From Vibrio sp. LaRot3 (GTDB taxonomy: Bacteria > Pseudomonadota > Gammaproteobacteria > Enterobacterales > Vibrionaceae), in NCBI RefSeq assembly GCF_027587025.1, contig NZ_JAPPTI010000005.1, forward strand, positions 186,001 through 250,000: a DNA stretch of 64,000 nucleotides. The letters run 5' to 3'. Made by a program: the position numbers and the translations under genes. This document shows, piece by piece, positions 9,120 through 17,985 of this stretch (position 1 is the first letter of the stretch; every line of letters starts with the position of its first letter). The notes beneath the pieces were generated by a model. The model did no database searches and was not told the DNA's origin. It saw only the letters and a list, made by a program, of their open reading frames with translations.

Positions 9120-10256
9120 CTACACTTGCTCGTATTGTCCGTTAACAACATTCGCCTGAACGTTGAAGTCACGGTCAAAAACAGTCAGGTTGGCAACCAT
9201 GCCTTTTTTGATTAGGCCTAGTTTATCTTCAACACCGATTGCTTTCGCGGCATACAAAGTTGCCATACGAAGTGCTTCGTCCAGAGCGATACCGACGTGC
9301 TCAACAGTGTTTTGTACTGCTTCAATCATTGTTAGTGCTGAGCCGCCAAGTGTGCCGTTTTCATCAACACACTTACCATCACGGTAATATACTTTCTTAC
9401 CAACAAAAATAAAGTAATCCATGTCAGCGCCTGCAGGAGCTGTGGCATCGGTCACTAATACTAATTTTTCGCCCTTAATTTTGTGAGCAATTCTGATGTT
9501 AGCGTAGTCAACGTGGAAACCGTCAGCAATGATGCCAGCGTATACGTCTGGAGTATCATAAATCGCACCAACAACACCTGGTTCACGACCAACCATTGGT
9601 GTCATCGCATTGAATAGGTGAGTCGCGAAAGTAATGCCGTGTTCAAAGCTCTTACGTGCTTCTGCGTAAGTGGCATTAGTGTGGCCGATAGAAACAACGA
9701 TACCCGCTGCTTTTAGGCGTTCGATGTGCGCAGGTTCATTGTGCTCTGGTGCTAGCGTTACTTTTGCAATAACGTCTGCGTTTTCGCACATGAAGTCGAT
9801 CATGCTGTCATCTGATGGACGGATGTAATCAACGCTGTGAATACCTTTTTTCGCAACGTTAAGGTAAGGACCTTCAAGGTGCAGACCTAGCGATTGGTTT
9901 TTGTATTGCGCGTGGTAGTCACGAGCTGCAGCTACAGCTTGACGCATGTTCTCGTCTGATGACGTGATTAGCGTAGGTAGGAAACTAGTACAACCTGATT
10001 TTAGGTTAGCTTCGTGCATGATTTGCATTGTGTCTGCAGTGATTTCATCGTTTAGCATCACGCCGCCACAACCGTTTAACTGTAGGTCAATAAAACCAGG
10101 GCTCAGGTTTGCACCGTTAAGGTCGCGAGTTTCGATACCTTCAGGTAGCTCAGCTACTGGGCATACTGAATTGATGAGGTCATTCTTGATGATGACTGCG
10201 TGGTCAACGAGAACATCGTTACCGGTATAGATTTTACAGTTAGTTAGCGCATACAT
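9120..10256 (-). CDS. nagA: N-acetylglucosamine-6-phosphate deacetylase
   Basis: A 378-residue amidohydrolase that removes acetate from GlcNAc-6-P to give glucosamine-6-P. Metal and catalytic residues seen are Glu128 (HLEGP), His192 (IGHTNA), His213 (ATHLFNA) and Asp270 (TDATAPAG). Length and N-terminus match E. coli NagA (382 residues). It is first gene of the nagA-nagC operon and divergent from nagE; no nagB deaminase gene is in the window. Control by NagC and CRP is expected from the shared upstream region. Confidence 0.96.
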   Translation of the reverse strand: MYALTNCKIYTGNDVLVDHAVIIKNDLINSVCPVAELPEGIETRDLNGANLSPGFIDLQLNGCGGVMLNDEITADTMQIMHEANLKSGCTSFLPTLITSSDENMRQAVAAARDYHAQYKNQSLGLHLEGPYLNVAKKGIHSVDYIRPSDDSMIDFMCENADVIAKVTLAPEHNEPAHIERLKAAGIVVSIGHTNATYAEARKSFEHGITFATHLFNAMTPMVGREPGVVGAIYDTPDVYAGIIADGFHVDYANIRIAHKIKGEKLVLVTDATAPAGADMDYFIFVGKKVYYRDGKCVDENGTLGGSALTMIEAVQNTVEHVGIALDEALRMATLYAAKAIGVEDKLGLIKKGMVANLTVFDRDFNVQANVVNGQYEQV

Positions 10257-10330
10257 GATTAGCTAATCCTTATAAGTTAAGAGTCTTAAAACTTTATGGC
10301 CACCTGGGTTAATTTTACCCTAAAAACGAC

Positions 10331-10352
10331 TTAATTTGAGCGTTTCAATTAG
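10331..10352. promoter_or_regulatory. Possible NagC operator near nagA
   Basis: TTAATTTGA and TTTCAATTA form an imperfect palindrome about 75 bp upstream of nagA. It resembles the stronger site near nagE and may be the second half of a NagC loop. Confidence 0.4.
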
Positions 10353-10601
10353 GTCGCGAAATATCTTTTGCAAACGAACTTTTCATATCCCATTACCCTT
10401 TAAATGTGTGGTTGGTCGCGAATCAAAAAGCGGCTTATTTATAAAACTAAAAAGAAACGCTAAAGCCTTATAGAAGCAATGTTTATGACTCATTCCACGT
10501 GGGTAACAATCGAGAGAATACTATCTCGTTGTGGTCATTTTTTTGAATTGTAAAATAAGTTTTATGATCTCGCTAGCAAAAACCTTCCATTCAACCCTTT
10601 T

Positions 10602-10623
10602 CTGGTGATTAGGATCACAAATG
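10602..10623. promoter_or_regulatory. CRP-like binding site upstream of nagE
   Basis: TGGTGA-TTAGGA-TCACAA matches the CRP pattern TGTGA-N6-TCACA with one change in the left half. It lies immediately upstream of the NagC-like palindrome, consistent with cAMP-CRP activation of a sugar PTS gene. Confidence 0.6.
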
Positions 10624-10629
10624 ATAAGG

Positions 10630-10654
10630 TTTTAATTTGCGGAGCAAAATTAAT
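10630..10654. promoter_or_regulatory. NagC operator upstream of nagE
   Basis: TTAATTTGC and GCAAAATTAA form a near-perfect palindrome around GGA, of the AT-rich arms with GC-centred core type bound by NagC. It lies about 85 bp before the nagE start. Confidence 0.65.
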
Positions 10655-10735
10655 GTCATAAACTGAGCTCGACTAAATTGAGCAACAAAAAAAAGTAGCT
10701 CGACCAAAATACAAATCCTATAGGGGGAACTTAAG

Positions 10736-12292
10736 GTGAATATTCTTGGATATGCACAGAAGCTAGGTAAAGCGCTTATGCTACCTATCGCAACGCTTCC
10801 AGTTGCGGCGCTTCTACTTCGTTTAGGTCAAGGCGACCTATTAGACATTCCGTTTATGGCACAAGCAGGTGGTGCTATCTTCGGTAACCTTCCACTGCTA
10901 TTCGGTCTAGGTATCGCAATCGGTCTTTCTAAAGACGGTAACGGTGCAGCAGGCCTAGCTGGTGCAGTTGCGTACTTCGTACTAACAGCAACAGCAACAA
11001 CAATTGACGCAAGTGTTAACATGTCATTCTTCGGCGGTATCATCGCTGGTATCATCGCGGGTCACTCTTACAACGCTTTCCACGCAACTCGTCTTCCAGA
11101 ATGGCTAGCATTCTTCGCTGGTAAACGTCTAGTTCCTATCATGGCTGGTCTGTTTGCTCTAGTTGCAGGTGCTATCGGTGGTGTTGTATGGCCAACTATC
11201 CAAGGCGGTCTTGACGCTCTAGCACACGCTGTATCTACTTCAGGCGCTGTTGGTCAATTCGTTTACGGTACTCTTAACCGTGCACTTATCCCTGTAGGTC
11301 TACACCACGTATTGAACTCTTACTTCTGGTTCGGTATGGGTACTTGTCAAGAAATCGTAGTAGCTGGCGCTGCTGGTTTCGAAAACATCAAGCAACTTTG
11401 TGTTGACCCAACTCTAGCGAAAACTCTAGTAGTAGGCCAAGAGTACACATTTGAGTTTGCTAACTCTGTAACTCCTGAAATCACTGCAACTGTTAAAGAA
11501 GTAACTGAAACAGTTAAATCTGGTGACCTACACCGTTTCTTCGGCGGCGATAAGTCTGCTGGTGTATTCATGAACGGTTTCTTCCCAGTAATGATGTTCG
11601 GTCTACCTGGTGCTGCTCTAGCAATGTACCTAGCGGCTCCTGCTGAAAAACGCGGTCAAGTTGGTGGTGCACTATTCTCAGTAGCATTCTGTTCTTTCCT
11701 AACAGGTATCACTGAGCCACTAGAATTCATGTTCGTATTCCTAGCTCCTGCTCTATACGCAATGCACGCAGTATTTACAGGTCTATCGCTAGTAGTTGCT
11801 AACATGTTCGGTACGCTACACGGCTTCGGTTTCTCTGCTGGTCTAATCGACTACCTATTGAACTTCGGTCTAGCGACTAAGCCTCTACTACTAGGTGCAA
11901 TCGGTCTTGGCTTCGGTGCTCTATACTTCTTCACATTTAGCTTCGCAATCCGCGCATTCAACCTGAAGTCGCCTGGTCGTGAAGATGACGACGAAGAAGC
12001 TGGTGCAACTGGTGAAGCTCCAAAAGGTGACCTTGCTCGTCAATACCTAAAAGCTCTAGGTGGTCACGAGAACCTAACTTCAATCGACGCTTGTATCACT
12101 CGCCTACGTCTTACTCTAAAAGACCGCTCTGTAGCTAACGAAGATGTTCTTAAGAAGCTTGGTGCGAAAGGTGTAGTTAAACTAGGTGAAAACAACCTTC
12201 AGGTTATCCTTGGCCCACTAGCTGAAATCGTTGCTGGCGAAATGAAAGCTATCGGTGCAAACGAAGACCTATCTGATGTAAAACTTCCATAA
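10736..12292 (+). CDS. nagE: GlcNAc-specific PTS permease, EIICB
   Basis: A 518-residue PTS transporter that imports and phosphorylates N-acetylglucosamine. Residues about 1-400 form the membrane EIIC domain. After an acidic linker (EDDDEEAG) comes an EIIB domain with the phosphorylated cysteine in SIDACITRLRL (Cys453). It ends after EIIB, so unlike E. coli NagE it has no fused EIIA and must use a separate EIIA such as Crr (inference). It starts at GTG, preceded by a TAGGGGGA ribosome site. Codon use is strongly biased, as in highly expressed genes. Confidence 0.95.
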   Translation: MNILGYAQKLGKALMLPIATLPVAALLLRLGQGDLLDIPFMAQAGGAIFGNLPLLFGLGIAIGLSKDGNGAAGLAGAVAYFVLTATATTIDASVNMSFFGGIIAGIIAGHSYNAFHATRLPEWLAFFAGKRLVPIMAGLFALVAGAIGGVVWPTIQGGLDALAHAVSTSGAVGQFVYGTLNRALIPVGLHHVLNSYFWFGMGTCQEIVVAGAAGFENIKQLCVDPTLAKTLVVGQEYTFEFANSVTPEITATVKEVTETVKSGDLHRFFGGDKSAGVFMNGFFPVMMFGLPGAALAMYLAAPAEKRGQVGGALFSVAFCSFLTGITEPLEFMFVFLAPALYAMHAVFTGLSLVVANMFGTLHGFGFSAGLIDYLLNFGLATKPLLLGAIGLGFGALYFFTFSFAIRAFNLKSPGREDDDEEAGATGEAPKGDLARQYLKALGGHENLTSIDACITRLRLTLKDRSVANEDVLKKLGAKGVVKLGENNLQVILGPLAEIVAGEMKAIGANEDLSDVKLP

Positions 12293-12316
12293 TAACCAAT
12301 AGTTAATATGTAAGTG

Positions 12317-12346
12317 TAAAAGCCTCCTTCGGGAGGCTTTTTTGCG
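12317..12346 (+). terminator. nagE terminator
   Basis: AAAAGCCTCC, loop TTC, GGGAGGCTTTTTT: GC-rich stem with T-run, 25 bp after the nagE stop codon. Confidence 0.9.
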
Positions 12347-12538
12347 TTTGCAGCAAAGAAAATAACAGGGCGGTTAATTTAGCATCAATAGGGCGTGATT
12401 ATTTCTCAATAAAAGCGCGGTTGTTGTTGTGTCTTGATAAAGAATTGTGGATGATTAGAGTCAATATGCTCTAATCGGCAGAATTGCCCGTTGGAGCCAT
12501 TTTTCTCTGACAATACTAAAATAATTGAGGTGCTATAG

Positions 12539-14209
12539 ATGAGTGAAGCTGAGGCTCGTCCATCGAACTTTATTCGCCAAATCATTGATAAAGATTTAGC
12601 GGATGGTACACACACAAGCGTGCATACTCGTTTCCCGCCAGAGCCAAACGGCTATCTGCATATCGGTCACGCTAAGTCAATTTGCTTAAACTTTGGTATT
12701 GCTCAGGACTATCAAGGTAAGTGTAATCTTCGTTTTGATGACACTAACCCAGAAAAAGAAGACGTAGAATACGTTGAGTCAATTAAGAATGATGTGAGCT
12801 GGTTAGGCTTCGAGTGGGATGGTGACGTATGTTACTCATCAAACTACTTCGACAAGCTATACGAGTACGCAGTGGAATTAATTAACAAAGGCTTAGCGTA
12901 CGTTGAAGAGCTAAGTCCTGAGCAGATCCGCGAGTACCGTGGCACACTTACCCAACCAGGTAAGCCGAGCCCATACCGCGATCGTACACCTGAAGAAAAC
13001 CTAGCGCTGTTTGAAAAAATGCGTGATGGTGGCTTCGAAGAAGGTAAAGCGTGTCTACGTGCTAAGATTGACCTAGCGTCATCGTTCATCGTGCTACGTG
13101 ATCCAGTGCTTTACCGTGTGCGTTTTGCTGAGCATCACCAAACGGGTGACAAGTGGTGCATTTACCCAATGTACGACTTCACGCACTGTATCTCGGATGC
13201 GCTAGAGGGCATCACGCACTCTATCTGTACGCTTGAGTTCCAAGACAACCGTCGTCTATACGATTGGGTTCTAGACAACATTACTATTGATTGTCAGCCT
13301 CGTCAGTACGAGTTTAGTCGTCTAAATCTTGAGTATACGGTGATGTCTAAGCGTAAGCTAAACCAACTTGTGACTGAGAAATTGGTTGATGGCTGGGATG
13401 ACCCGCGTATGCCAACTATCTCTGGCCTACGTCGTCGTGGCTTTACCTCTGCATCTATTCGCGAGTTCTGTAAGCGTATTGGTGTGACCAAGCAAGACAA
13501 CATGATCGAGATGGGTTCTTTAGAATCTTGTATCCGTGATGACTTGAACGAAAATGCACCACGTGCAATGGCTGTGCTTGATCCGGTTAAGATCGTAATT
13601 GAAAACTACGCAGAAGGTCAGGTTGAAACGCTATCTGTGGCAAATCATCCAAACAAACCGGAAATGGGTTCACGTGAAGTTCCATTTACCCGTGAAGTAT
13701 GGATTGAGCGTGAAGACTTCCGTGAAGAAGCGAACAAGAAGTACAAACGCCTAGTGCTAGGTAAAGAAGTACGTCTGCGCGGTGCTTACGTAATCAAAGC
13801 TGAACGTATTGAAAAAGATGCAGAAGGCAACATTACTACGATTTTCTGTAGCTACGATGCAGATACGCTAGGTAAGAACCCAGCTGACGGTCGTAAAGTG
13901 AAAGGTGTTATTCACTGGGTATCGGCTGACAAAGGTCTACCTGCTGAGATTCGTCTATACGATCGCCTGTTTACAGTGCCAAACCCAGCGGCAGCGGATA
14001 ACTTTGCAGAAACCATTAACCCAGAGTCACTCGTAGTGCTTAATGGCTTTGTTGAGCCAAGCCTAGCTCAAGCAGAAGCTGAGAAAGGCTTCCAGTTTGA
14101 GCGTATGGGTTACTTCTGTGCGGATAAGAAAGACTCACCTGCGGAGAGTCTAGTATTCAACCGCACTGTTGGCTTACGTGATACGTGGGCTAAGATTGAA
14201 GCAAAATAG
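12539..14209 (+). CDS. glnS: Glutaminyl-tRNA synthetase
   Basis: A 556-residue class I aminoacyl-tRNA synthetase that charges tRNA-Gln. The HIGH motif is at residues 41-44 and the KMSKS-type loop reads VMSKRK near 270. The C-terminal beta-barrel anticodon-binding region fills the last 200 residues. Length agrees with E. coli GlnS (554). It has a separate upstream gap of about 190 bp after the nagE terminator and its own terminator. Confidence 0.97.
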   Translation: MSEAEARPSNFIRQIIDKDLADGTHTSVHTRFPPEPNGYLHIGHAKSICLNFGIAQDYQGKCNLRFDDTNPEKEDVEYVESIKNDVSWLGFEWDGDVCYSSNYFDKLYEYAVELINKGLAYVEELSPEQIREYRGTLTQPGKPSPYRDRTPEENLALFEKMRDGGFEEGKACLRAKIDLASSFIVLRDPVLYRVRFAEHHQTGDKWCIYPMYDFTHCISDALEGITHSICTLEFQDNRRLYDWVLDNITIDCQPRQYEFSRLNLEYTVMSKRKLNQLVTEKLVDGWDDPRMPTISGLRRRGFTSASIREFCKRIGVTKQDNMIEMGSLESCIRDDLNENAPRAMAVLDPVKIVIENYAEGQVETLSVANHPNKPEMGSREVPFTREVWIEREDFREEANKKYKRLVLGKEVRLRGAYVIKAERIEKDAEGNITTIFCSYDADTLGKNPADGRKVKGVIHWVSADKGLPAEIRLYDRLFTVPNPAAADNFAETINPESLVVLNGFVEPSLAQAEAEKGFQFERMGYFCADKKDSPAESLVFNRTVGLRDTWAKIEAK

Positions 14210-14235
14210 TTTCACTGTGTAGTGAATAGTTAAAA

Positions 14236-14270
14236 CAAAAATGCCAGTCACTAGACTGGCATTTTTTTTA
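14236..14270 (+). terminator. glnS terminator
   Basis: AAAAATGCCAGTC and GACTGGCATTTTTTT form a strong stem with a long T-run, about 27 bp after the glnS stop codon. Confidence 0.92.
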
Positions 14271-14298
14271 TGCTGAACTTTGGAAAGTACAGAGAAAG

Positions 14299-14326
14299 AA
14301 AAAGCGCCACTAAAGGGCGCTTTTTG
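14299..14326 (-). terminator. fur terminator
   Basis: AAAAAGCGCC and GGGCGCTTTTT form a stem abutting the fur stop codon. T-runs are present on both strands. Confidence 0.85.
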
Positions 14327-14776
14327 TTATTTCTTTGCTTTGTGAGCGTTAGGGTCGTCTTTACACGTTCCGTCGCCACATTTGCCGTATAGGTATAGGC
14401 TGTGGTTGGTTAGCGTCACATTGTATTTTGCTGCGATTTCGCGTTGACGCTCTTCAATTACGGCGTCTGAAAACTCGATAACTTCGCCACAATCTAGACA
14501 TACTAGGTGATCATGGTGGTGTTGAGTTGAAAGCTCAAATACTGACTTACCGCCTTCGAAGTGGTGGCGAGTCACAATGCCTGCGTCATCAAATTGGTTT
14601 AATACTCGATACACAGTAGCTAAACCGATCTCTTCACCTAGGTCGATCAGTTTTTTATACAGCTCTTCAGCACTGATGTGTTGGCATTCAGGGTGCTGTA
14701 GTACTTCTAAAATTTTTAGTCTTGGTAATGTTACCTTAAGACCAGCATCCTTTAGCGCTTGGTTATTGTCTGACAT
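14327..14776 (-). CDS. fur: Ferric uptake regulator Fur
   Basis: A 149-residue iron-sensing repressor. The N-terminal winged helix (KVTLPRLKILEVLQ) is followed by the metal-binding HHHDHLVCLDCGEVIEF segment, with further Cys at CGDGTC near the C-terminus. With Fe2+ it represses iron-uptake genes. Length equals that of other Vibrio Fur proteins. It faces glnS convergently and is separated from the DUF4442 gene by a divergent 198-bp gap. In E. coli fur also lies near fldA and ybfF. Confidence 0.98.
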   Translation of the reverse strand: MSDNNQALKDAGLKVTLPRLKILEVLQHPECQHISAEELYKKLIDLGEEIGLATVYRVLNQFDDAGIVTRHHFEGGKSVFELSTQHHHDHLVCLDCGEVIEFSDAVIEERQREIAAKYNVTLTNHSLYLYGKCGDGTCKDDPNAHKAKK

Positions 14777-14829
14777 ATACTTTCCCGTTGATGATCTGCA
14801 GCATTTAAACAGAATTCAATATTCATACC

Positions 14830-14858
14830 ATTATAGGGCAGGTGGGCTAAACAATAAA
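14830..14858 (-). promoter_or_regulatory. Possible fur promoter
   Basis: On the minus strand TTTATT is followed 17 bp later by a perfect TATAAT, about 55 bp upstream of the fur ATG. The -35 is weak. No convincing Fur box was seen beside it. Confidence 0.4.
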
Positions 14859-14974
14859 CCACGAACTTCAAGGGGTTAATTATTTTTTTATAAACATGTG
14901 TACTGTCACGGACTTTTCTGGTATGACCAGTTACAATTTATTAACTTAATGAGTCTTTTTTGCAAAGGAAATGC

Positions 14975-15475
14975 ATGAGTTCTTTATTTTCAAAGATTTA
15001 CAAACCAAGGGTTGTGAGGTTTGCGTTAAATAGTTGGCCGCCATTTTGGGGCGCGGGAATAAAAATCGTTTCGATTAGCCGAGATTTCCGCCAAGTGAAA
15101 ATGAAGCTGAAATTGCGCTGGTGGAACAAAAATGCCAATAGAACTCAATATGGTGGCAGTATTTTTTCTGTGACGGATCCTGTTTACTCCTTGATGCTGA
15201 TGGGCATTTTAGGCGAGCAATATTATGTGTGGGACAAAGAGGCTAGCATTAACTTTATTAGGCCGGGAAAAGGGGATTTATTCGCGGATTTTGAACTGAG
15301 TAGTGCTCAACTGGATGAGATATATCAACAAACCAGCAACGGAGATAAGAGCTTCCCCGAGTTTGTGATTCACGTAAAAGATGCAAAAGGAGAAGTGGTG
15401 GCAGAAGTACAGCGCAAACTGTATGTACGCAAAAAACCGCAACACAGAACCGAAGCAGAGCAAGCAAATAGTTAA
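14975..15475 (+). CDS. DUF4442 (hotdog-like) protein
   Basis: A 166-residue protein starting at MSSLFSKIYKPRVVRFALNS. ATG 14975 was chosen because AAAGGA lies 6-7 bases upstream; a TTG five codons earlier is less likely. The sequence (NSWPPFWGAGIKIVSIS and TDPVYSLMLMGILG) fits the DUF4442 family, related to PaaI-type hotdog thioesterases. The substrate is unknown. It is transcribed away from fur and converges on fldA across a shared terminator. Confidence 0.8.
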   Translation: MSSLFSKIYKPRVVRFALNSWPPFWGAGIKIVSISRDFRQVKMKLKLRWWNKNANRTQYGGSIFSVTDPVYSLMLMGILGEQYYVWDKEASINFIRPGKGDLFADFELSSAQLDEIYQQTSNGDKSFPEFVIHVKDAKGEVVAEVQRKLYVRKKPQHRTEAEQANS

Positions 15476-15494
15476 TAAGCAAAAGTAACTGATA

Positions 15495-15524
15495 CAAAAA
15501 AACCTCCACATGGGAGGTTTTTCT
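15495..15524. terminator. Shared terminator between DUF4442 gene and fldA
   Basis: AAAAAAACCTCC, ACAT, GGGAGGTTTTTC: symmetric stem with T-runs on both strands, lying between two convergent genes. Confidence 0.88.
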
Positions 15525-15535
15525 TCAGGAAGAAA

Positions 15536-16069
15536 TTAATCTTCTAGCTCAGCTAGGCACATTTCTTCATGAATTTGTTTACACCAGTTACCAACGCGCT
15601 CGTCGGTTAGCTCTGGTTGACGGTCTTCATCAATACATAGACCAACAAACTGGCTGTCGTCGCCTTCTACAAGCGCTTTAGACGCTTCAAACTCGTAGCC
15701 TTCTGTTGGTGTGTAGCCAAGAATAGTGCCGCCTTTCGCTTCAACGATATCGCGAACGGTACCCATCGCATCACAGAAGTACTCTGCGTAGTCTTCTTGG
15801 TCGCCACAACCGAAAATAGCGACTAACTTAGTCGAGAAATCGATTTGCTCTAGCTCAGGGAAGAAGTCATCCCAATCACATTGAGCTTCACCGTAGTACC
15901 AAGTAGGGATACCTAGAAGCAGAAGATCAAAATTATCAATGTCTTCTTTGCTGCTCTTTGCAATGTCTTGTACGTGAACCAGTTGTTTACCTAGTTCTTT
16001 TTGAATCATCTTTGCAACAGCTTCAGTGTTACCTGTGTCACTACCAAAGAAGATACCTACACTTGCCAT
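15536..16069 (-). CDS. fldA: Flavodoxin FldA
   Basis: A 177-residue long-chain flavodoxin. The FMN phosphate loop GSDTGNTE lies at residues 9-16. The isoalloxazine-binding WYYGEAQCDWDDFF and GCGDQEDYAEYFCDAMG segments match E. coli FldA closely. It carries low-potential electrons for enzymes such as biotin synthase, MetH reactivation and IspG/IspH. It lies upstream of fur on the same strand but is separated by the DUF4442 gene. The DUF2788 gene precedes it by 49 bp. Confidence 0.97.
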   Translation of the reverse strand: MASVGIFFGSDTGNTEAVAKMIQKELGKQLVHVQDIAKSSKEDIDNFDLLLLGIPTWYYGEAQCDWDDFFPELEQIDFSTKLVAIFGCGDQEDYAEYFCDAMGTVRDIVEAKGGTILGYTPTEGYEFEASKALVEGDDSQFVGLCIDEDRQPELTDERVGNWCKQIHEEMCLAELED

Positions 16070-16118
16070 AGATTCGTTACCTTTAAATATTGTCTACTTA
16101 ACAGCATCTTTGCGTGGG

Positions 16119-16340
16119 TTAGCCTAGGCCTCCCCCTTCCCAGCTCAACTGAATTATCCCTTTCGCGATGAATCCAGCGCACCCTAGGAAAAGAACCAAC
16201 CATACTATTCTACGACCAAATGCGGGCACATTGCCTGCTTTGAGAACATCTTTTATCGCCATACCTATCAGAAAAAAGATAGCAGCGAAAAGAAGATCAA
16301 GGCCAATAGCCTCAAGCATGTTCATGTAGTCGTAAAGCAT
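16119..16340 (-). CDS. DUF2788 small membrane protein
   Basis: A 73-residue protein with two predicted membrane helices (residues about 9-29 and 44-64) separated by a short basic loop (KDVLKAGNVPAFGRR). It matches the DUF2788 family found beside fldA in vibrios. Function is unknown. AGGGA precedes the ATG by a short spacer. It probably shares a transcript with fldA. Confidence 0.75.
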   Translation of the reverse strand: MLYDYMNMLEAIGLDLLFAAIFFLIGMAIKDVLKAGNVPAFGRRIVWLVLFLGCAGFIAKGIIQLSWEGGGLG

Positions 16341-16468
16341 GGAATCCCTGTATGCTAATTTACTTGCGCCGAACTATACCACTGTTATCCGACAAAGTTA
16401 ATGAGAGAGTATCTCACTTTGCTTCTGTGTAGAAAAATCGCATTTCCTCGAACGTTCTTAAACGGCTT

Positions 16469-17233
16469 TTAAGCCAAGAACTTTCGAATAGTGCGTAGCA
16501 CTTCATCCGGTTTTTCAGCATGCAGCCAGTGTCCGGTGTTGGCAATGACATGCGCTTTTGCGTGTAAAAACTGCTGCTGAATGTCGTTTTGATGTTTGGC
16601 CAACAAATAATCGGAGTTTACCCCTTTTACGAATAAGGTCGGTGTCTCGATCTTGTTGATTGGCTGCCAGCCAAGGATTTCTGAGTAATTGTCCCCGAGA
16701 GATTCGACGTTAAAGCGCCAAGCGAGGTGCTCGCCGTTATTGTAAAGAGACTTTCCGAGAAATTGTCTCACGCCATCAAGCTCGATATGTTCAGCAAGAA
16801 GGTTTTGAGCATCTTTGCGATTGGTCGGTTTGACGGACTCAACGTTACGTAGGCCTGCAAAAACATTATCATGTCGGCTTTGTGAGTAATGAACGGGCGC
16901 CATGTCGAGTACAATCAGCTTATCAACCATGGGTTCGATCAGTTCCGCTAACTTCATTGCGACTTTACCGCCCATTGAGTGGCCAATTAAAGTGCAGCGC
17001 TGAATTGCCAAATGATCCAAAAGCGCTTTGACATCTTGAGCTTGCTCAAGATAGGTATGGCTCTTTGAATGGAAGGATTGACCATGGTTGCGAAGATCAA
17101 TACTCAGCACTTGATGATCTTGTTTTAAGCTTCTTGCTAGCAAGCCAAGATTATCAAGATTACCGAATAATCCGTGGATCAATACTATGGTGTGACCCTC
17201 ACCTTCTAGTTTGTAGTTGAGCAGTTGTGACAT
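16469..17233 (-). CDS. ybfF: Alpha/beta hydrolase, YbfF-type esterase
   Basis: A 254-residue alpha/beta hydrolase. The oxyanion region LIHGLFGNLDNLG is near residue 20. The nucleophile elbow GHSMGG is at about 85-90, and the likely catalytic His sits in NTGHWLHAEKP near the C-terminus. E. coli YbfF is an acyl-CoA/palmitoyl thioesterase in vitro; the native substrate is unclear. The gene lies head-to-head with seqA across 93 bp, as in E. coli. Confidence 0.9.
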   Translation of the reverse strand: MSQLLNYKLEGEGHTIVLIHGLFGNLDNLGLLARSLKQDHQVLSIDLRNHGQSFHSKSHTYLEQAQDVKALLDHLAIQRCTLIGHSMGGKVAMKLAELIEPMVDKLIVLDMAPVHYSQSRHDNVFAGLRNVESVKPTNRKDAQNLLAEHIELDGVRQFLGKSLYNNGEHLAWRFNVESLGDNYSEILGWQPINKIETPTLFVKGVNSDYLLAKHQNDIQQQFLHAKAHVIANTGHWLHAEKPDEVLRTIRKFLA

Positions 17234-17326
17234 TTTATCTTATTCGTGACTGGTTTAACGTAGAGTCTGAGACAAGATCTCGTTATAATCGTCACAGAGT
17301 TTAAACATAGAGATTGTGAAAAGCGA

Positions 17327-17866
17327 ATGAAAACAATTGAGGTTGATGAGGATCTATACCGTTACATCGCAAGCCAAACCCAACATATTGGCGAGAGCGC
17401 GTCAGATATTTTACGTCGTTTATTGGCGGTAGATGCGAACCTTCAAGAAACTCCACAGCAATCTAGCCCACAACCTCAAGGGGTAGTGGTCAGCAAGGAT
17501 GCCGTGAAAGATGTACAAGTTGATGGCGTAAAAGAGATGCGAACTTTACTGATTTCAGACGAGTTTGCAGGCCTTAAGAAAGCCATTGATCGTTTTATGC
17601 TTGTTTTATCTACTCTGCACCGCATTGATCCTGAGAGTTTCTCAGAAGCGACTCAAGTCAAAGGTCGTAAACGTGTTTACTTTGCAGATAACGAGCAAAC
17701 CCTATTAGAGAATGGCAATACGACTAAACCTAAAGCTATTCCTGCTTCTCCATTCTGGGTTATCACTAATAATAACACCAGTCGCAAGAGACAAATGGTT
17801 GATCAACTTATGGAAAGGATGAGCTTCCCTAGCGACTTAATCGAGAAAGTGATTAACTCCATCTAA
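17327..17866 (+). CDS. seqA: Replication-initiation regulator SeqA
   Basis: A 179-residue protein. The N-terminal multimerisation domain (MKTIEVDEDLYRYIASQTQ) is joined by a Gln/Pro-rich linker (about residues 42-55) to the C-terminal domain that binds hemimethylated GATC. It sequesters new origins and limits DnaA-driven re-initiation. SeqA goes with Dam methylation and is restricted to a subset of gammaproteobacteria, which helps place the organism. It has its own terminator before pgm. Confidence 0.96.
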   Translation: MKTIEVDEDLYRYIASQTQHIGESASDILRRLLAVDANLQETPQQSSPQPQGVVVSKDAVKDVQVDGVKEMRTLLISDEFAGLKKAIDRFMLVLSTLHRIDPESFSEATQVKGRKRVYFADNEQTLLENGNTTKPKAIPASPFWVITNNNTSRKRQMVDQLMERMSFPSDLIEKVINSI

Positions 17867-17878
17867 CGTCAAATACCT

Positions 17879-17920
17879 GACCTCATAATCTGGCTTACTC
17901 CGAGTTATGAGGTTTTTTTT
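17879..17920 (+). terminator. seqA terminator
   Basis: CCTCATAA pairs with TTATGAGG across a 16-nt loop, followed by eight T, just past the seqA stop codon. Confidence 0.85.
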
Positions 17921-17985
17921 ATGCCGATATTTTATGGCTTGTTGCTGATCGTTATCGGTAATTTAAATTTAGAAAGGATGTCAAC

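Larger units (their letters stand above)
10257..10735. promoter_or_regulatory. nagA/nagE divergent control region
   Basis: This 479-bp non-coding region holds the promoters of both transcription units. A clear palindromic NagC-like site and a CRP-like site lie near nagE, and a weaker NagC-like palindrome lies near nagA. The spacing would allow a repression loop as known for E. coli nag; that is an inference. No small gene is seen. Confidence 0.7.

Noticed and set aside
7904..9178. Longer NagC start at 9178
   Set aside because: The additional 20 residues overlap nagA and are absent from E. coli NagC, whose N-terminus matches the start at 9118.
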